Below, one piece after another: positions 12,215 to 22,123 of a stretch of 64,000 nt of DNA. The stretch comes from Candidatus Saccharimonadota bacterium (lineage in GTDB: Bacteria > Patescibacteriota > Saccharimonadia > Saccharimonadales > Saccharimonadaceae): positions 244 through 64,243 of the forward strand of contig DAICXK010000003.1 in the NCBI GenBank assembly GCA_027312225.1, given 5' to 3'. Under the pieces are notes generated by a model that was not told where the DNA came from, ran no database searches, and saw only the letters and a program-made list of their open reading frames with translations. Position numbers and translations under genes: made by a program. Numbering within the stretch: position 1 is the first letter of the stretch; each line of letters begins with the position of its first letter.

Positions 12215-12604
12215 TTATACTTTCATTTTCTGTAATTTCGTTAGTCTGCGCCGCAACGAAGCATCATATTCTGCATCGGCAGTTCCTACTCGAACACCAC
12301 CGATGAGCAGCGGATCGACTGACTGGCGCAGCTCGACACGGTCGGCACTATATGAATCCTGCAAGAACGAAGCAATCGCGTCTTTCGTTTCCTGCGCGAG
12401 ATGACGCGCGGACACCACATCGGCAACAACAACACCCTTGTTCAGTAGCGTAGCCTCAATGTCATATACATAAAGGTCAGCTTCTTTCGTGCGGCGTGTC
12501 TCGACAAGATGTGCAGCCAACTGCGTTATCACGCTGCTATCACCGTTCAAAAGGCGCGAGGCAACGTGTTCCGACAATTTGCGACGTGAAATCCGCTGTG
12601 CCAT
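12215..12604 (-). CDS. atpH: F1Fo ATP synthase delta subunit
   Basis: Position between atpF and atpA; C-terminal DPLLIGGVRVGTADAEYDASLRRRLTKLQ. Confidence 0.88.
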   Translation of the reverse strand: MAQRISRRKLSEHVASRLLNGDSSVITQLAAHLVETRRTKEADLYVYDIEATLLNKGVVVADVVSARHLAQETKDAIASFLQDSYSADRVELRQSVDPLLIGGVRVGTADAEYDASLRRRLTKLQKMKV

Positions 12605-13149
12605 TATCGTTCGCCCGCCTCCTTGAGTGAAGCCTTGATAAGATTTGCATCGACACCGTCCGACACCGTCTTGCTAACAACTTTTTCGGTTGCAAGCGCA
12701 ACAAGATCGAGCGTTTCATCACGCAGCATCTTCTTGGCAGCAAGTACTTCTTTGTTGAGCTCTTCTAGCGATGCGGCAGCGATTGCCTCGGCTTTGTTTC
12801 GTGCCTTTGTCTCGGCATCTTGCACCATCACAGCCGCTTCTTGTTTTGCTGTGCTGACGATTTCATTTGCCTCGTTGCGGGCCTCCTTGAGCAGCCTAGC
12901 AACATCTTCGCCCGCAGTGTCAGCGGCTTGGCGAGCCTCATCGGCAGCCTTCAGGCTCTCGCTAATCCGCTCTTCTCGGCGATCAACCGCGGCCATGAAA
13001 ACAGGGAAGACCCATTTGCCGAGGACGACGACGAGCAACAAAAACGCGACTCCCTGGAAAATCAGGGTTGGCACGTCAATGCCAAACGCCCCCATGATTC
13101 CGCCATCGCTCGCTTCAGCAGATGCAATGAATGTTACTATTGATTGCAC
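12604..13149 (-). CDS. atpF: F1Fo ATP synthase b subunit
   Basis: One N-terminal TM then long charged coiled coil; operon position. Confidence 0.93.
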   Translation of the reverse strand: MQSIVTFIASAEASDGGIMGAFGIDVPTLIFQGVAFLLLVVVLGKWVFPVFMAAVDRREERISESLKAADEARQAADTAGEDVARLLKEARNEANEIVSTAKQEAAVMVQDAETKARNKAEAIAAASLEELNKEVLAAKKMLRDETLDLVALATEKVVSKTVSDGVDANLIKASLKEAGER

Positions 13150-13159
13150 GTTGCGCCTC

Positions 13160-13372
13160 CTATAGGAACCTTGGGATAATCGCTACGATAACACCAATAA
13201 TCGCAAGACTATCTGCGAAAACAATTGCCGTAATCATCAACGAACGAATATCGCTGGCCTTCTCAGGATTACGACCAAGTGCATTCAACGCAGCCGCACC
13301 AATAATACCTACGGCGAACGCCGCACCCAATGCAGCAAGCGCAAATGTTAGACCAAAAGCTAGATTATCCAT
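13160..13372 (-). CDS. atpE: F1Fo ATP synthase c subunit
   Basis: Two TM helices with GRNPE loop and carboxylate in ITAIVFADSLAIIG. Confidence 0.96.
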   Translation of the reverse strand: MDNLAFGLTFALAALGAAFAVGIIGAAALNALGRNPEKASDIRSLMITAIVFADSLAIIGVIVAIIPRFL

Positions 13373-13430
13373 TATTATTTTCTCCTTTATTATTTACATT
13401 ACTTAACTTACTATTACTATTTCGCACCCA

Positions 13431-14243
13431 TCACTCTAGCTGCGGTACGTTTTTTACAACTGCAGCGGCGGAGTGATTGTCGTCATGGTCGTGACCGTGG
13501 CTAACGGCCAAAGAGGTAAAGATCAGTGTCAGCATAAAGAATACGTATGCCTGGATAAATCCAATAAACAGCTCGAATGCCATAAACAGCGGTAGTACCA
13601 AACTCGATATCGCACCCGCCAGTACCGCCACCAGCATCAGCAGCACCTCACCAGCAAAGGCATTACCAAACAAACGAAGTGCGAGGGCAACACCACGCGA
13701 GAACTCACCAACGAGTTCAAGAATTCCCTCGAACGCACCAACCGGATCCTTTAGGGGGTTGCGGAAATAACGCCCAGCGTTACCGATCAATCCCAACTGA
13801 CGAACCGCGAACACCTGTACAGCAACCATCGTAACAACCGCCAACATCACCGTAAAGTTAACGTCAGCCACCAGTGCTCGGAAAATCGGCACTCCGTTCC
13901 AGGTAATTGATCCGACGCCCGGTAGTATCGACAGCCAATAGTTCAATAAAACAAACAAAAAGATAGTAATCGCAAGTGGTGCAATTTTGCGGGCCAGTTT
14001 GCGATCTGGGATGGTATTATTAACCTGATTCAGCAGTAGGTCAAATGCCCATTCAAACAAACCAGTAAACTTATTCTTCTCGCCTCGCACTACTTTGTGG
14101 CGTACATAAAAACACACTCCCACTGTCGCCACGAGACCCATAAGTCCCATAATGAGTGCATTGGTAACGGCAAAATTTCCGATATAAAAGACAGGCTCGG
14201 CAGCAAGACTAATGTGAAGGTTGGCGGCAGCAAATGTATTCAT
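13431..14243 (-). CDS. atpB: F1Fo ATP synthase a subunit
   Basis: ALALRLFGNAFAGEVLL, FIGFIQAYVFFMLTLIFTSLA. Confidence 0.96.
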   Translation of the reverse strand: MNTFAAANLHISLAAEPVFYIGNFAVTNALIMGLMGLVATVGVCFYVRHKVVRGEKNKFTGLFEWAFDLLLNQVNNTIPDRKLARKIAPLAITIFLFVLLNYWLSILPGVGSITWNGVPIFRALVADVNFTVMLAVVTMVAVQVFAVRQLGLIGNAGRYFRNPLKDPVGAFEGILELVGEFSRGVALALRLFGNAFAGEVLLMLVAVLAGAISSLVLPLFMAFELFIGFIQAYVFFMLTLIFTSLAVSHGHDHDDNHSAAAVVKNVPQLE

Positions 14244-14256
14244 TGTTTCCTCTATA

Positions 14257-14508
14257 TTACTTCTTCTGTAGCGCAGCTAGCTGTCTTCGTACTAATAATA
14301 TGGTGATTATTGTGCCGACAATGATACCCGTAATTGTCATCCATGGCTTTGTGGACTGGTGAGTATCAATCACGAGCCCCAGTATGGTCAAGCCGACGGT
14401 CGGCACAAACATACGCCAGGTTATATCGCCCATGGTTTTTGCCAACAAGACAACCGTCTCTTGGCTTAACGGGGCGGGGGTATCGTCGGATTGTTGTGAC
14501 GACTTCAT
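14257..14508 (-). CDS. AtpI/AtpZ-like small membrane protein
   Basis: Two predicted TM segments, first gene of the atp operon. Confidence 0.6.
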   Translation of the reverse strand: MKSSQQSDDTPAPLSQETVVLLAKTMGDITWRMFVPTVGLTILGLVIDTHQSTKPWMTITGIIVGTIITILLVRRQLAALQKK

Positions 14509-14669
14509 CTACTGACACAGTATAACAAACTCATGCGAAGGTTGCAAAAGTTCATGCAGCTCTCGCCCTAAACGGCTCGCCACACGACCCAAATTGGGCC
14601 ACCGCTTACTTTATTTCTCAATTTCATATATAATGTATAGTAACTTTAGAACTAAGGAGAGAATTAGCT

Positions 14670-14942
14670 ATGTCAGATACAGATGCACCAAAAGTTACCG
14701 TCTATAGCACCAGCTGGTGTGCGTTTTGCCACACTGAAATGCAATGGCTCGAGAAGCTCGGCGTTGATTTCCAGGCAAAAGACGTTGAGGCCGATGAAGC
14801 GGCGATGGAAGAGCTAAAAACTAAAAACGGCGGCGATTTTTCGGGAGTGCCTGTCACTGATATTGCTGGCGAGATTATTCTTGGCTTCAACCGTCCCGCC
14901 CTGCAGGCAGCGCTAGAAAAAAACAATCTCGTAAAAGCATAA
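14670..14942 (+). CDS. glutaredoxin-family protein
   Basis: VTVYSTSWCAFCHTEMQWLEKLGVDFQAKDVEAD...SGVPVTDIAGEIILGF. Confidence 0.88.
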   Translation: MSDTDAPKVTVYSTSWCAFCHTEMQWLEKLGVDFQAKDVEADEAAMEELKTKNGGDFSGVPVTDIAGEIILGFNRPALQAALEKNNLVKA

Positions 14943-15146
14943 ATGCCCCGTCGTCATCGACCCATCAAACAGACAGCCAAAGCACAGCGCTTACCATGGG
15001 TGTCTGTTTGTCACTCAAAGCAGCGATACCCCAATAAATTGGCCGCCTCTAGAATGGCTGAGTTGAAAAATCTCGAAGACATGACACTAGATCTCACGGT
15101 GTACAAGTGCGACTTTTGCAAGGGCTGGCACCTGACTAGTCACTAG
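14943..15146 (+). CDS. small hypothetical protein with C-terminal CxxCxxWH motif
   Basis: ORF starts directly after the glutaredoxin stop; YKCDFCKGWHLTSH. Confidence 0.6.
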   Translation: MPRRHRPIKQTAKAQRLPWVSVCHSKQRYPNKLAASRMAELKNLEDMTLDLTVYKCDFCKGWHLTSH

Positions 15147-15174
15147 CAGTCAGTCGTGTATAATAAAAGCAGCT

Positions 15175-16962
15175 ATGCTTATAATTAACCCTGATCGAGG
15201 TTTTGCGCTCCCATCAATAATGATTGCGTCTGTGGTGATGCTGCTTTTGCTTGTAACGGCGATATCTTCAGTCACAACAACACGAACAGCTCTCGACGAT
15301 CAGTATCGCAATACCTTAACAAGACAAGCTGCCGAAAGCGGCGTGCGACTCGCAGAAGCATGTGTGCGTAATAACGACATGACTGTTACATGGTCAAATT
15401 CTAGCCCTTTACGACCCAACACTGATTGTAGTGGTAACGCCGTAACGGGCCAAAGCGCCTACGTACTCGAATCCGGCAACTTCCGCACTTCTTTCACTGT
15501 AGGTATTGATAGTACGGCAGGTGGAGTATACACCATGAATGTCGAAGGACTATTAGAGCAAACCCGTACCTCGTCGGGTGCAGTCTGGCGAACCTCGCAG
15601 CAAGTACTGAAGGCGGAGGTAAGCGGCGAACCTCTGTTTCCGACATCGGTGTCAGGCGGTTTGTATCAGGTCTGCGCTGTACTTTCAGAAGAAACATGGT
15701 GTAACGGCGGTAATAATTCTGGCCAAATGGGCAATGGTCGACAGGAGCCGCTACCACCAGCCGCGGGCTCCGCTCTCTATGAACGTCCCGAGCGTGTGCT
15801 TCGTTTATCTGGCGGGTTACTCGGAAAAAAAGATAAGATTGCTTCCAGTGGCAGCGGACGAGCGTGCACAGTAACAACGGATAACTCTATTTATTGCTGG
15901 GGTTCAAGCGGTTACGGCAGCCTTGGGGTTGGCTATACTCCGCCTAATCCGCAGACAACACCTATTGCTGTCGCAAAGCCTGCTGGCATGACTGGCGAAG
16001 TGACGGCAATTGCTCAGGGATGGAATTCAATATGCGCAATTTCCGGCGGGAATCTCTGGTGTTGGGGGCACAATAACTATGGACAGCTCGGCATTAACAA
16101 TACGACTAACCAGACATCTCCTGTGCGCGTTCACAATATCGGCACTCATGCTGGACGGCCAGTGACAGATGTTGCCTCTCATCCGTACTCCGAATCATTC
16201 TGCGCCACGGCTGGTGGCGACGCCTATTGCTGGGGACGCAACACTTATGGACAGCTCGGTGACAATTCAACGACAACTCGACTAACCCCGACAGCTGTTC
16301 GGAAAGATGATGGGAGGCTAGCAGGAAGGACTGTCATTAAAGTGGTTAATGTCACCTCAGTCCGAGCCCATGATGGTCAAATTAGTCTAGCCGATGGCAC
16401 GGGAGATGGATGCACGACCGCAAACCGTAACTGTTACGTACAATCCTATAGTTGCGCCCTGACTAGTGACGGGCAGATGTACTGCTGGGGTGCAAATAGA
16501 TTTGGACAACTTGGACAGGGATCCTGGACTACAAGCAACCAACTTGTGCCCATTCGTGTCATGGGGGCCTTAAATGGTAAGTTTGTGCGAGATATAGCCG
16601 GCTCGTACATGACACCCTGTGCACTCACGACCGAGCCAGATTCAGGAAATCGTCTTTACTGTTGGGGGAGCAATAAGAGTGGTGCGGGTGGACTAGGCCA
16701 CGAGAATGGATGCGACAATACTCCATCACTCCAGGTATATTGCAGTCCGACGCCAGTTGTCATGCAAACACCCGGACTTGCCAACAGGTACATTGACTCG
16801 ATCTACGCAGGTGTTAACCGCATGTGCGCAATTACCCAGGGGGTTAGCTTTTGTACTGGCCTGAATACCCACGCACAGATTGGGGATGGCACAACAACCA
16901 CTCGACTTGTGCCAACCGAGGCAAGCGTTTTCCGACAGTATCGGCCATCTCTTGTATACTAG
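15175..16962 (+). CDS. pilin/PilX-like N-terminus with RCC1-type repeats
   Basis: N-terminal GFALPSIMIASVVMLLLLVTAISSVTTTR...AAESGVRLAEAC; repeated WCWGxNxYGQLGxNxTTxxxxPxxV units. Confidence 0.85.
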   Translation: MLIINPDRGFALPSIMIASVVMLLLLVTAISSVTTTRTALDDQYRNTLTRQAAESGVRLAEACVRNNDMTVTWSNSSPLRPNTDCSGNAVTGQSAYVLESGNFRTSFTVGIDSTAGGVYTMNVEGLLEQTRTSSGAVWRTSQQVLKAEVSGEPLFPTSVSGGLYQVCAVLSEETWCNGGNNSGQMGNGRQEPLPPAAGSALYERPERVLRLSGGLLGKKDKIASSGSGRACTVTTDNSIYCWGSSGYGSLGVGYTPPNPQTTPIAVAKPAGMTGEVTAIAQGWNSICAISGGNLWCWGHNNYGQLGINNTTNQTSPVRVHNIGTHAGRPVTDVASHPYSESFCATAGGDAYCWGRNTYGQLGDNSTTTRLTPTAVRKDDGRLAGRTVIKVVNVTSVRAHDGQISLADGTGDGCTTANRNCYVQSYSCALTSDGQMYCWGANRFGQLGQGSWTTSNQLVPIRVMGALNGKFVRDIAGSYMTPCALTTEPDSGNRLYCWGSNKSGAGGLGHENGCDNTPSLQVYCSPTPVVMQTPGLANRYIDSIYAGVNRMCAITQGVSFCTGLNTHAQIGDGTTTTRLVPTEASVFRQYRPSLVY

Positions 16963-16966
16963 TTAT

Positions 16967-18607
16967 TTATGCTTTACCGATTTGGATAACCTGGCCATCA
17001 AGTGCACGCCTAAAATAATCATCGTGACTCACATATAAAACTGCGCCATTATACTTTGCTAATGCCGATTCCATCTCCTCGATACTCGGAAGGTCAAGGT
17101 GGTTGGTTGGTTCGTCGAGTACCAGTAATTGCGGATCATTGGCCAGCATCGCAATCAACTGAAAGCGCGCTTTTTGGCCGCCGCTCAAACGTTTAATCGG
17201 CACCTTGCCATCACCTTCAGTAAACAGGTAATCGCTCATTAATTGACGAATCTTTGTCGTCGAAATAACCAAATCTCGATCAAGATACATTCGCTCAATC
17301 GCTTCAGCCAGAGGCAAATCAAAATATATAGGAGAAACCTCTTGTTCGTAGATCCCGATGCGAACATGCGGGTCCAGCGTCAGCTCACCGCCAAACAACA
17401 CCGACTGAGTATCACCTAACAGCCGTCTAATCAGCGTCGTCTTACCCGCGCCGTTACGTCCGCGCAGCTCCAACGCTTCGCCTTCGCGCAGGTCAATATT
17501 GATACCTTCGAACAACATCGTGTCCGCGTAGCCCAGCGCCAAGTTACGAGCGCTCACCAGAACATGCTTGCTACGAGAATCATCGCTCTTCAATCCGATG
17601 CGAACATTTTTTGCCTTGAACTTGTCATATTGATTCGCCACCTTATAGTTCAGTTCGGCGACCGATTCTTTGTCGATCCAAAAAGTAGGCTTTTCTTTCG
17701 CCTGTAATTCGGCTAGTTCTTTGCGGGATTCTTCCTCAAGGCGCTTGAACTTTTGAATCGTACCAGGATTACGTGATTTTTCCTTCAGCCGCTGGTAGTC
17801 AATCACTTTCTGCTTTAGGTTGACGATGCGCTTTTCGATGAGTTCAAATTCATTCATCTGGCTGCCAGTGCTCACCGCATTTTGCTTAAGATACGCGTCA
17901 TAATTGCCTTTATAGCTCACGCTACCGCCGTCTTTCAGCTCAACAATGCGATCTACTTGTTGCAGTACATCACGGTCGTGCGTAATCACCAGTACGGCCT
18001 CGCGCGCTACCTTTAACCAGTCGATGAACTGCGCCTTAGCAACGTAGTCCATGTGGTTGGTTGGTTCGTCGACCAGTGCCAAATGGGCATCGCTATGCAT
18101 AATCTTCACCACTTCAACCAGACGCTTCTGTCCGCCCGACAAGGTTGAGAAGGGGCGATGGGCAATGTCAGGCAGCTGAAAGTTCACAAGCTCTCGTTCG
18201 ATCTGTTCTTCAATCTGGTAGAATCCCTTGTCATCGAAGCGCTGTAGGGCTGCGGTATACGCTTCAATCATCTTCATGTCGTCGCCCATCGCCAGAGGGT
18301 AAGTCTCGATGACGTGGCTGAGCTGCGGATACTCGGGAAGGCCTGCCAGTACGTATTGCAACACGGTCGTATCTTTCATGTCGTGGTGCTCTTGTGCCGT
18401 TGCGACGACCGTCGTGCCGCGACGATAAACAATCTCGCCTGTAAAGTCCTTGTCCGTACCCGCCAGGATTCCAAACATGGTAGACTTGCCAACACCGTTA
18501 CGTCCAATCACCCCAATCTTTTCGCCATCATCAATACTAAACCTGATGTTACTCATCAGTGTTTTCGGACCAAACGACTTTTCTGTCACGGTGATATCGG
18601 CAATCAT
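16967..18607 (-). CDS. ABC-F family ATP-binding protein
   Basis: Two NBDs: GRNGVGKST / LSGGQKRLVEVVKIM and GRNGAGKTT / LSGGQKARFQLIAML, DEPTNHLD. Confidence 0.95.
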   Translation of the reverse strand: MIADITVTEKSFGPKTLMSNIRFSIDDGEKIGVIGRNGVGKSTMFGILAGTDKDFTGEIVYRRGTTVVATAQEHHDMKDTTVLQYVLAGLPEYPQLSHVIETYPLAMGDDMKMIEAYTAALQRFDDKGFYQIEEQIERELVNFQLPDIAHRPFSTLSGGQKRLVEVVKIMHSDAHLALVDEPTNHMDYVAKAQFIDWLKVAREAVLVITHDRDVLQQVDRIVELKDGGSVSYKGNYDAYLKQNAVSTGSQMNEFELIEKRIVNLKQKVIDYQRLKEKSRNPGTIQKFKRLEEESRKELAELQAKEKPTFWIDKESVAELNYKVANQYDKFKAKNVRIGLKSDDSRSKHVLVSARNLALGYADTMLFEGINIDLREGEALELRGRNGAGKTTLIRRLLGDTQSVLFGGELTLDPHVRIGIYEQEVSPIYFDLPLAEAIERMYLDRDLVISTTKIRQLMSDYLFTEGDGKVPIKRLSGGQKARFQLIAMLANDPQLLVLDEPTNHLDLPSIEEMESALAKYNGAVLYVSHDDYFRRALDGQVIQIGKA

Positions 18608-18692
18608 ACTCGTTATATTCTAGCACACCCCTGTTCCAACATGGCGTTTATTCTTGCAAAGGCACCCCACCTAGGGTATCGTGTAAGGACAG

Positions 18693-19046
18693 ATGAACGA
18701 GTTTATAAAACGTACCGAGGGCAATGTTACCTATGTGGATTTTCACCTCCATCGAGCTACCGTCGCCATGCAAGACAATAAACCCCCTCGAACACCACGC
18801 CACGAAGTGGCAATACTCGAAATCCCCGAAGAGGAAGAACCGCTGCCCAAGGAACTGATTACCATCACCAACTACCTCCGTGACAACTACCCGCACGATT
18901 ACGGCGAAATTGGTGCGCAAATCAGCGTATCGTGTTCGGGTGACACGCCAGGACGTATTATTTTGCAAGAGGTCTTGTCGACGCTCGAGAATGAGCGCCC
19001 AATCATCTTCCGCCAAGTCTCAAGACTGCTAGCAGGTGAGCACTAG
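18693..19046 (+). CDS. hypothetical protein, 117 aa
   Basis: ORF with AAGGACAG SD upstream, adjoining next gene. Confidence 0.65.
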   Translation: MNEFIKRTEGNVTYVDFHLHRATVAMQDNKPPRTPRHEVAILEIPEEEEPLPKELITITNYLRDNYPHDYGEIGAQISVSCSGDTPGRIILQEVLSTLENERPIIFRQVSRLLAGEH

Positions 19047-19050
19047 GTCT

Positions 19051-19842
19051 ATGGCGCGAACAACTATCATCATGATCCACGGCTTTCGCGGCACCCACCA
19101 TGGGCTCGCCCGGATTGCTGAAGAATTAGGTGATGCCTATCGTCTTATTATCCCTGATATCCCAGGCTTTGATACGGGCGAACAGCTTGATGATTATTCA
19201 CTTGGTAGTTACGTCTCGTGGCTCCACCGCTTTCTTACTGAACAAAAGCTCACTACACCACCGATCCTCTTGGGTCATTCGTTCGGCAGTATCATCAGTG
19301 CGGCCTACGCAGCCAAGTACCCCGATACTATCGAAAAACTCATCCTCGTCAACCCGATCGGCGCACCAGCACTGGAAGGACCAAAGGCTATCATGACGCG
19401 GCTGGCTGTTCTCTATTATTGGATTGGTGAGAAGCTCCCCGCTAGACTGGCGCATCCATGGTTGGCTGCACGTCCCATGGTGATGATTATGAGTGTCACC
19501 ATGGCAAAAACAAAAGATAAAAACCTACGCAAATATATCCACTCACAACATTTGCAGTATTTCAGCCGTTTTCACAGCGCACATAGTGTATCTGAGTCGT
19601 TCAAGACTTCGACGGGCAACTCTGTCCGCGACACGGCGGCGATGATTCCTGTTTCGACGTTGCTTATCGCGGGCGATAAAGACGATGTCACCCCGTTACA
19701 CAAGCAAGAAGAGCTGGTCGCGCTATTCCCAGACGCCCGACTTGAAGTCATCAAAGATGTCGGCCATCTGACACATTACGAGACACCCGACCAGATTGCC
19801 CGTTTCGTGAATGAATTTATTGCATCACCTGATCGTAAATAG
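19051..19842 (+). CDS. alpha/beta hydrolase
   Basis: IIMIHGFRGTHHG, LLGHSFGSIISAAYAAKYP, GDKDDVTP, GHLTHYETPDQIARFVNEF. Confidence 0.92.
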   Translation: MARTTIIMIHGFRGTHHGLARIAEELGDAYRLIIPDIPGFDTGEQLDDYSLGSYVSWLHRFLTEQKLTTPPILLGHSFGSIISAAYAAKYPDTIEKLILVNPIGAPALEGPKAIMTRLAVLYYWIGEKLPARLAHPWLAARPMVMIMSVTMAKTKDKNLRKYIHSQHLQYFSRFHSAHSVSESFKTSTGNSVRDTAAMIPVSTLLIAGDKDDVTPLHKQEELVALFPDARLEVIKDVGHLTHYETPDQIARFVNEFIASPDRK

Positions 19843-20980
19843 CAAGAAATTCGTCAAGCGTGTGATTAATATCGTGGGTATCAGCGATCGCCAGGCTTGC
19901 CTCGGCATACTTTTTACGAAGCTTTGAATCGATGATAATAGATGTAATACCTCGTGCCATCTGCTCGTCATCATCTTGGTCACACAAAACGCCGTTAATG
20001 CCATCCTGGCAAAGCTCCTTCAATGCGCCGGCATCGACCGCGACCACTGGCTGCCCGCTGGCCATTGCCTCCAGCGTCGCAATACTCTGCAGCTCGGCAG
20101 GCGAGGGCATCGCAAAAACAGTGCCCACGCGGTGCAGTTCCAATAAGTCTTCGTCTGATACTCGACCCGTAAACGTTACATTATCCCAAATGCCCGATTC
20201 CTTGGCCTGCTGGTGGAGATTAGCCGCATCTGTACCATCACCAACAACCAGTAAATGCGCCTCGGTATCCTGAAGCACACGAATAAACGCCTCGATCAAC
20301 ACCGATAGGTGTTTCTCGGCGTCAAGCCGGCCCACATACGTAACAATTGGCCGATCCTTCGGTAGGTTATATGTTTTATAGATCGCAGGGTCTGGTGCTG
20401 CGTTCGTAAAATGACCAAGGTTAATGCCATTTGACACCGCCTTCAATGGAATAGTCAGTTTGCTTGACGCCGCGAACATGTCAATCGCCGACTGCGTTGG
20501 CATAGTTACACAATCTGACTGCGAATGAAAACGCCGTCCGTACTCGGTGAGGATGTAGTTGATTGGGCGCGACACAGGCGCCAGCAATTTGAGGTTGTCC
20601 ATGAGGTTCTCGGGCATAGCATGATTCGTACTGACAATCGGGACACCCACCTTATTGCCACAGCGCATCGCCGCCTGGCCAATACCCAAAAGCATTTGAA
20701 TATGGATTACGTCTGGCTCGAACTCATCAATAATCTTTTTAATCTCACGATCCGGCCGAAGAGAAATACGAAAGTTCTGATAAAAGGGGAAGGGCACCGA
20801 CGCCGTGCGGTGGATGACATGGTTACCGTCGACCTCCTTATAATGTTTGCCCGTCTGGCTAGGGGCAATCACCAAGACCTCATGCCCGCGCTCAGCCAGT
20901 CCTTTCGCAAGGTTACGACTGAAGGTCGCAACACCGTTAATGGTTGGCCAATGGAGGTCAGATGCAATGAGTATTTTCAT
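19817..20980 (-). CDS. GT4-family glycosyltransferase
   Basis: SDLHWPTINGVATFSRNLAKGLAERGHEV; YVGRLDAEKHLSVLIEAF; PAELQSIATLEAMASGQPVVAVDAG. Confidence 0.93.
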   Translation of the reverse strand: MKILIASDLHWPTINGVATFSRNLAKGLAERGHEVLVIAPSQTGKHYKEVDGNHVIHRTASVPFPFYQNFRISLRPDREIKKIIDEFEPDVIHIQMLLGIGQAAMRCGNKVGVPIVSTNHAMPENLMDNLKLLAPVSRPINYILTEYGRRFHSQSDCVTMPTQSAIDMFAASSKLTIPLKAVSNGINLGHFTNAAPDPAIYKTYNLPKDRPIVTYVGRLDAEKHLSVLIEAFIRVLQDTEAHLLVVGDGTDAANLHQQAKESGIWDNVTFTGRVSDEDLLELHRVGTVFAMPSPAELQSIATLEAMASGQPVVAVDAGALKELCQDGINGVLCDQDDDEQMARGITSIIIDSKLRKKYAEASLAIADTHDINHTLDEFLAIYDQVMQ

Positions 20981-21023
20981 ACGTAATAGGCTTAATTATA
21001 GCACATGCTACAATTGGACTCAT

Positions 21024-22103
21024 ATGAAGGTCCTCTACGACGCCCGCTGGATACTGGTTGAAAACCGTTTTGACGGCGTCAGTCGGTATAGTCACGAGCT
21101 TGCCCATGCACTCGCCAAGCAGTCAGATCTTGAGCTGACGTGGATTGTCCATGACACACGGCAACTCACAAAGTTGCCAAAAGGTGAACACATTCTCGTG
21201 AACGATCCGAACAACGCCATCAAAGAGCTGATCCTGGCGCGCAAACTAAACAAGGCGGGGGCGGATATTGTCTATTCGCCATTTTTCGTCATGGGGGCAC
21301 TGGGCAAAAAGTACAAACTCGTCCTGACGATTCACGATATGATCTACTTTACGCACCGCACACCGCCACAGTGGCTGCCATGGGTGACCCGCCTGGGATG
21401 GCGACTGTTTCATTTGACATACTGGCCGATGCGCTGGCAGCTAAATCGGGCCACTCACATTGCCACTGTTAGCGAAACGGCTCGCAAAGAATTAACGACG
21501 GCGCGTGCCACCAAGCGCCCAATTACGACCGTGCCGAATGCTGTTAGCGACGCGTTCATTACACCTGACACTGACCATGCTAGCAAAAATGGCGTTGTAT
21601 ATATGGGCGCTTTTACTCCCTATAAAAATGTCGAATGCGTCATTGATGCTGTCGCACTCGTGCCAAATACGACACTCCATCTCCTTGGTAAGATGCCCCC
21701 AATTCGGCGTATCGAGATCGAACAACGACTCAGAGAAAAGGGCATAGCTAATCGTACCATCATCTACGATGGCGCAACCGATGATCAGTATCGCGAGGCA
21801 CTCGCCGAAAGTCGCTGTGCCATCAGTGCCAGTCGCCTCGAAGGCTTCGGCTTGCCGTTGATCGAGGCCCAGCAAGCAGGCGTTCCATTCGTGGCCGCCG
21901 ATACCCCAATTTTTCATGAGATAGGACAAGATAGTGTACTGTATTTTGACCCAGACGACCCCGAACAGGCCGCCGTACACATTCAGACACTGGCAAATCC
22001 TCAAATCAGCAAGGAGTACACCCAAAAAGGCCGTAAAAACGCCGCGCGCTATACATGGCAAGCCAGTGCCACGCAGGCTACAACCATTATCAATCGCCTG
22101 TAA
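21024..22103 (+). CDS. GT4-family glycosyltransferase
   Basis: FDGVSRYSHELAHALA; YMGAFTPYKNVECVIDAV; SRLEGFGLPLIEAQQAGVPFVAADTPIFHEIG. Confidence 0.92.
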   Translation: MKVLYDARWILVENRFDGVSRYSHELAHALAKQSDLELTWIVHDTRQLTKLPKGEHILVNDPNNAIKELILARKLNKAGADIVYSPFFVMGALGKKYKLVLTIHDMIYFTHRTPPQWLPWVTRLGWRLFHLTYWPMRWQLNRATHIATVSETARKELTTARATKRPITTVPNAVSDAFITPDTDHASKNGVVYMGAFTPYKNVECVIDAVALVPNTTLHLLGKMPPIRRIEIEQRLREKGIANRTIIYDGATDDQYREALAESRCAISASRLEGFGLPLIEAQQAGVPFVAADTPIFHEIGQDSVLYFDPDDPEQAAVHIQTLANPQISKEYTQKGRKNAARYTWQASATQATTIINRL

Positions 22104-22123
22104 TCTGTTACAATATGGTGGAT

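Noticed and set aside
12623-13165. 180-aa plus-strand ORF
   Set aside because: Antisense to atpF; Ser/Ala-rich composition is a by-product of the coiled-coil gene
13160-13372. Na+-specific ATP synthase c-ring
   Set aside because: Ser follows the carboxylate, but the carboxylate is Asp and the position equivalent to the key Gln in helix 1 is hydrophobic
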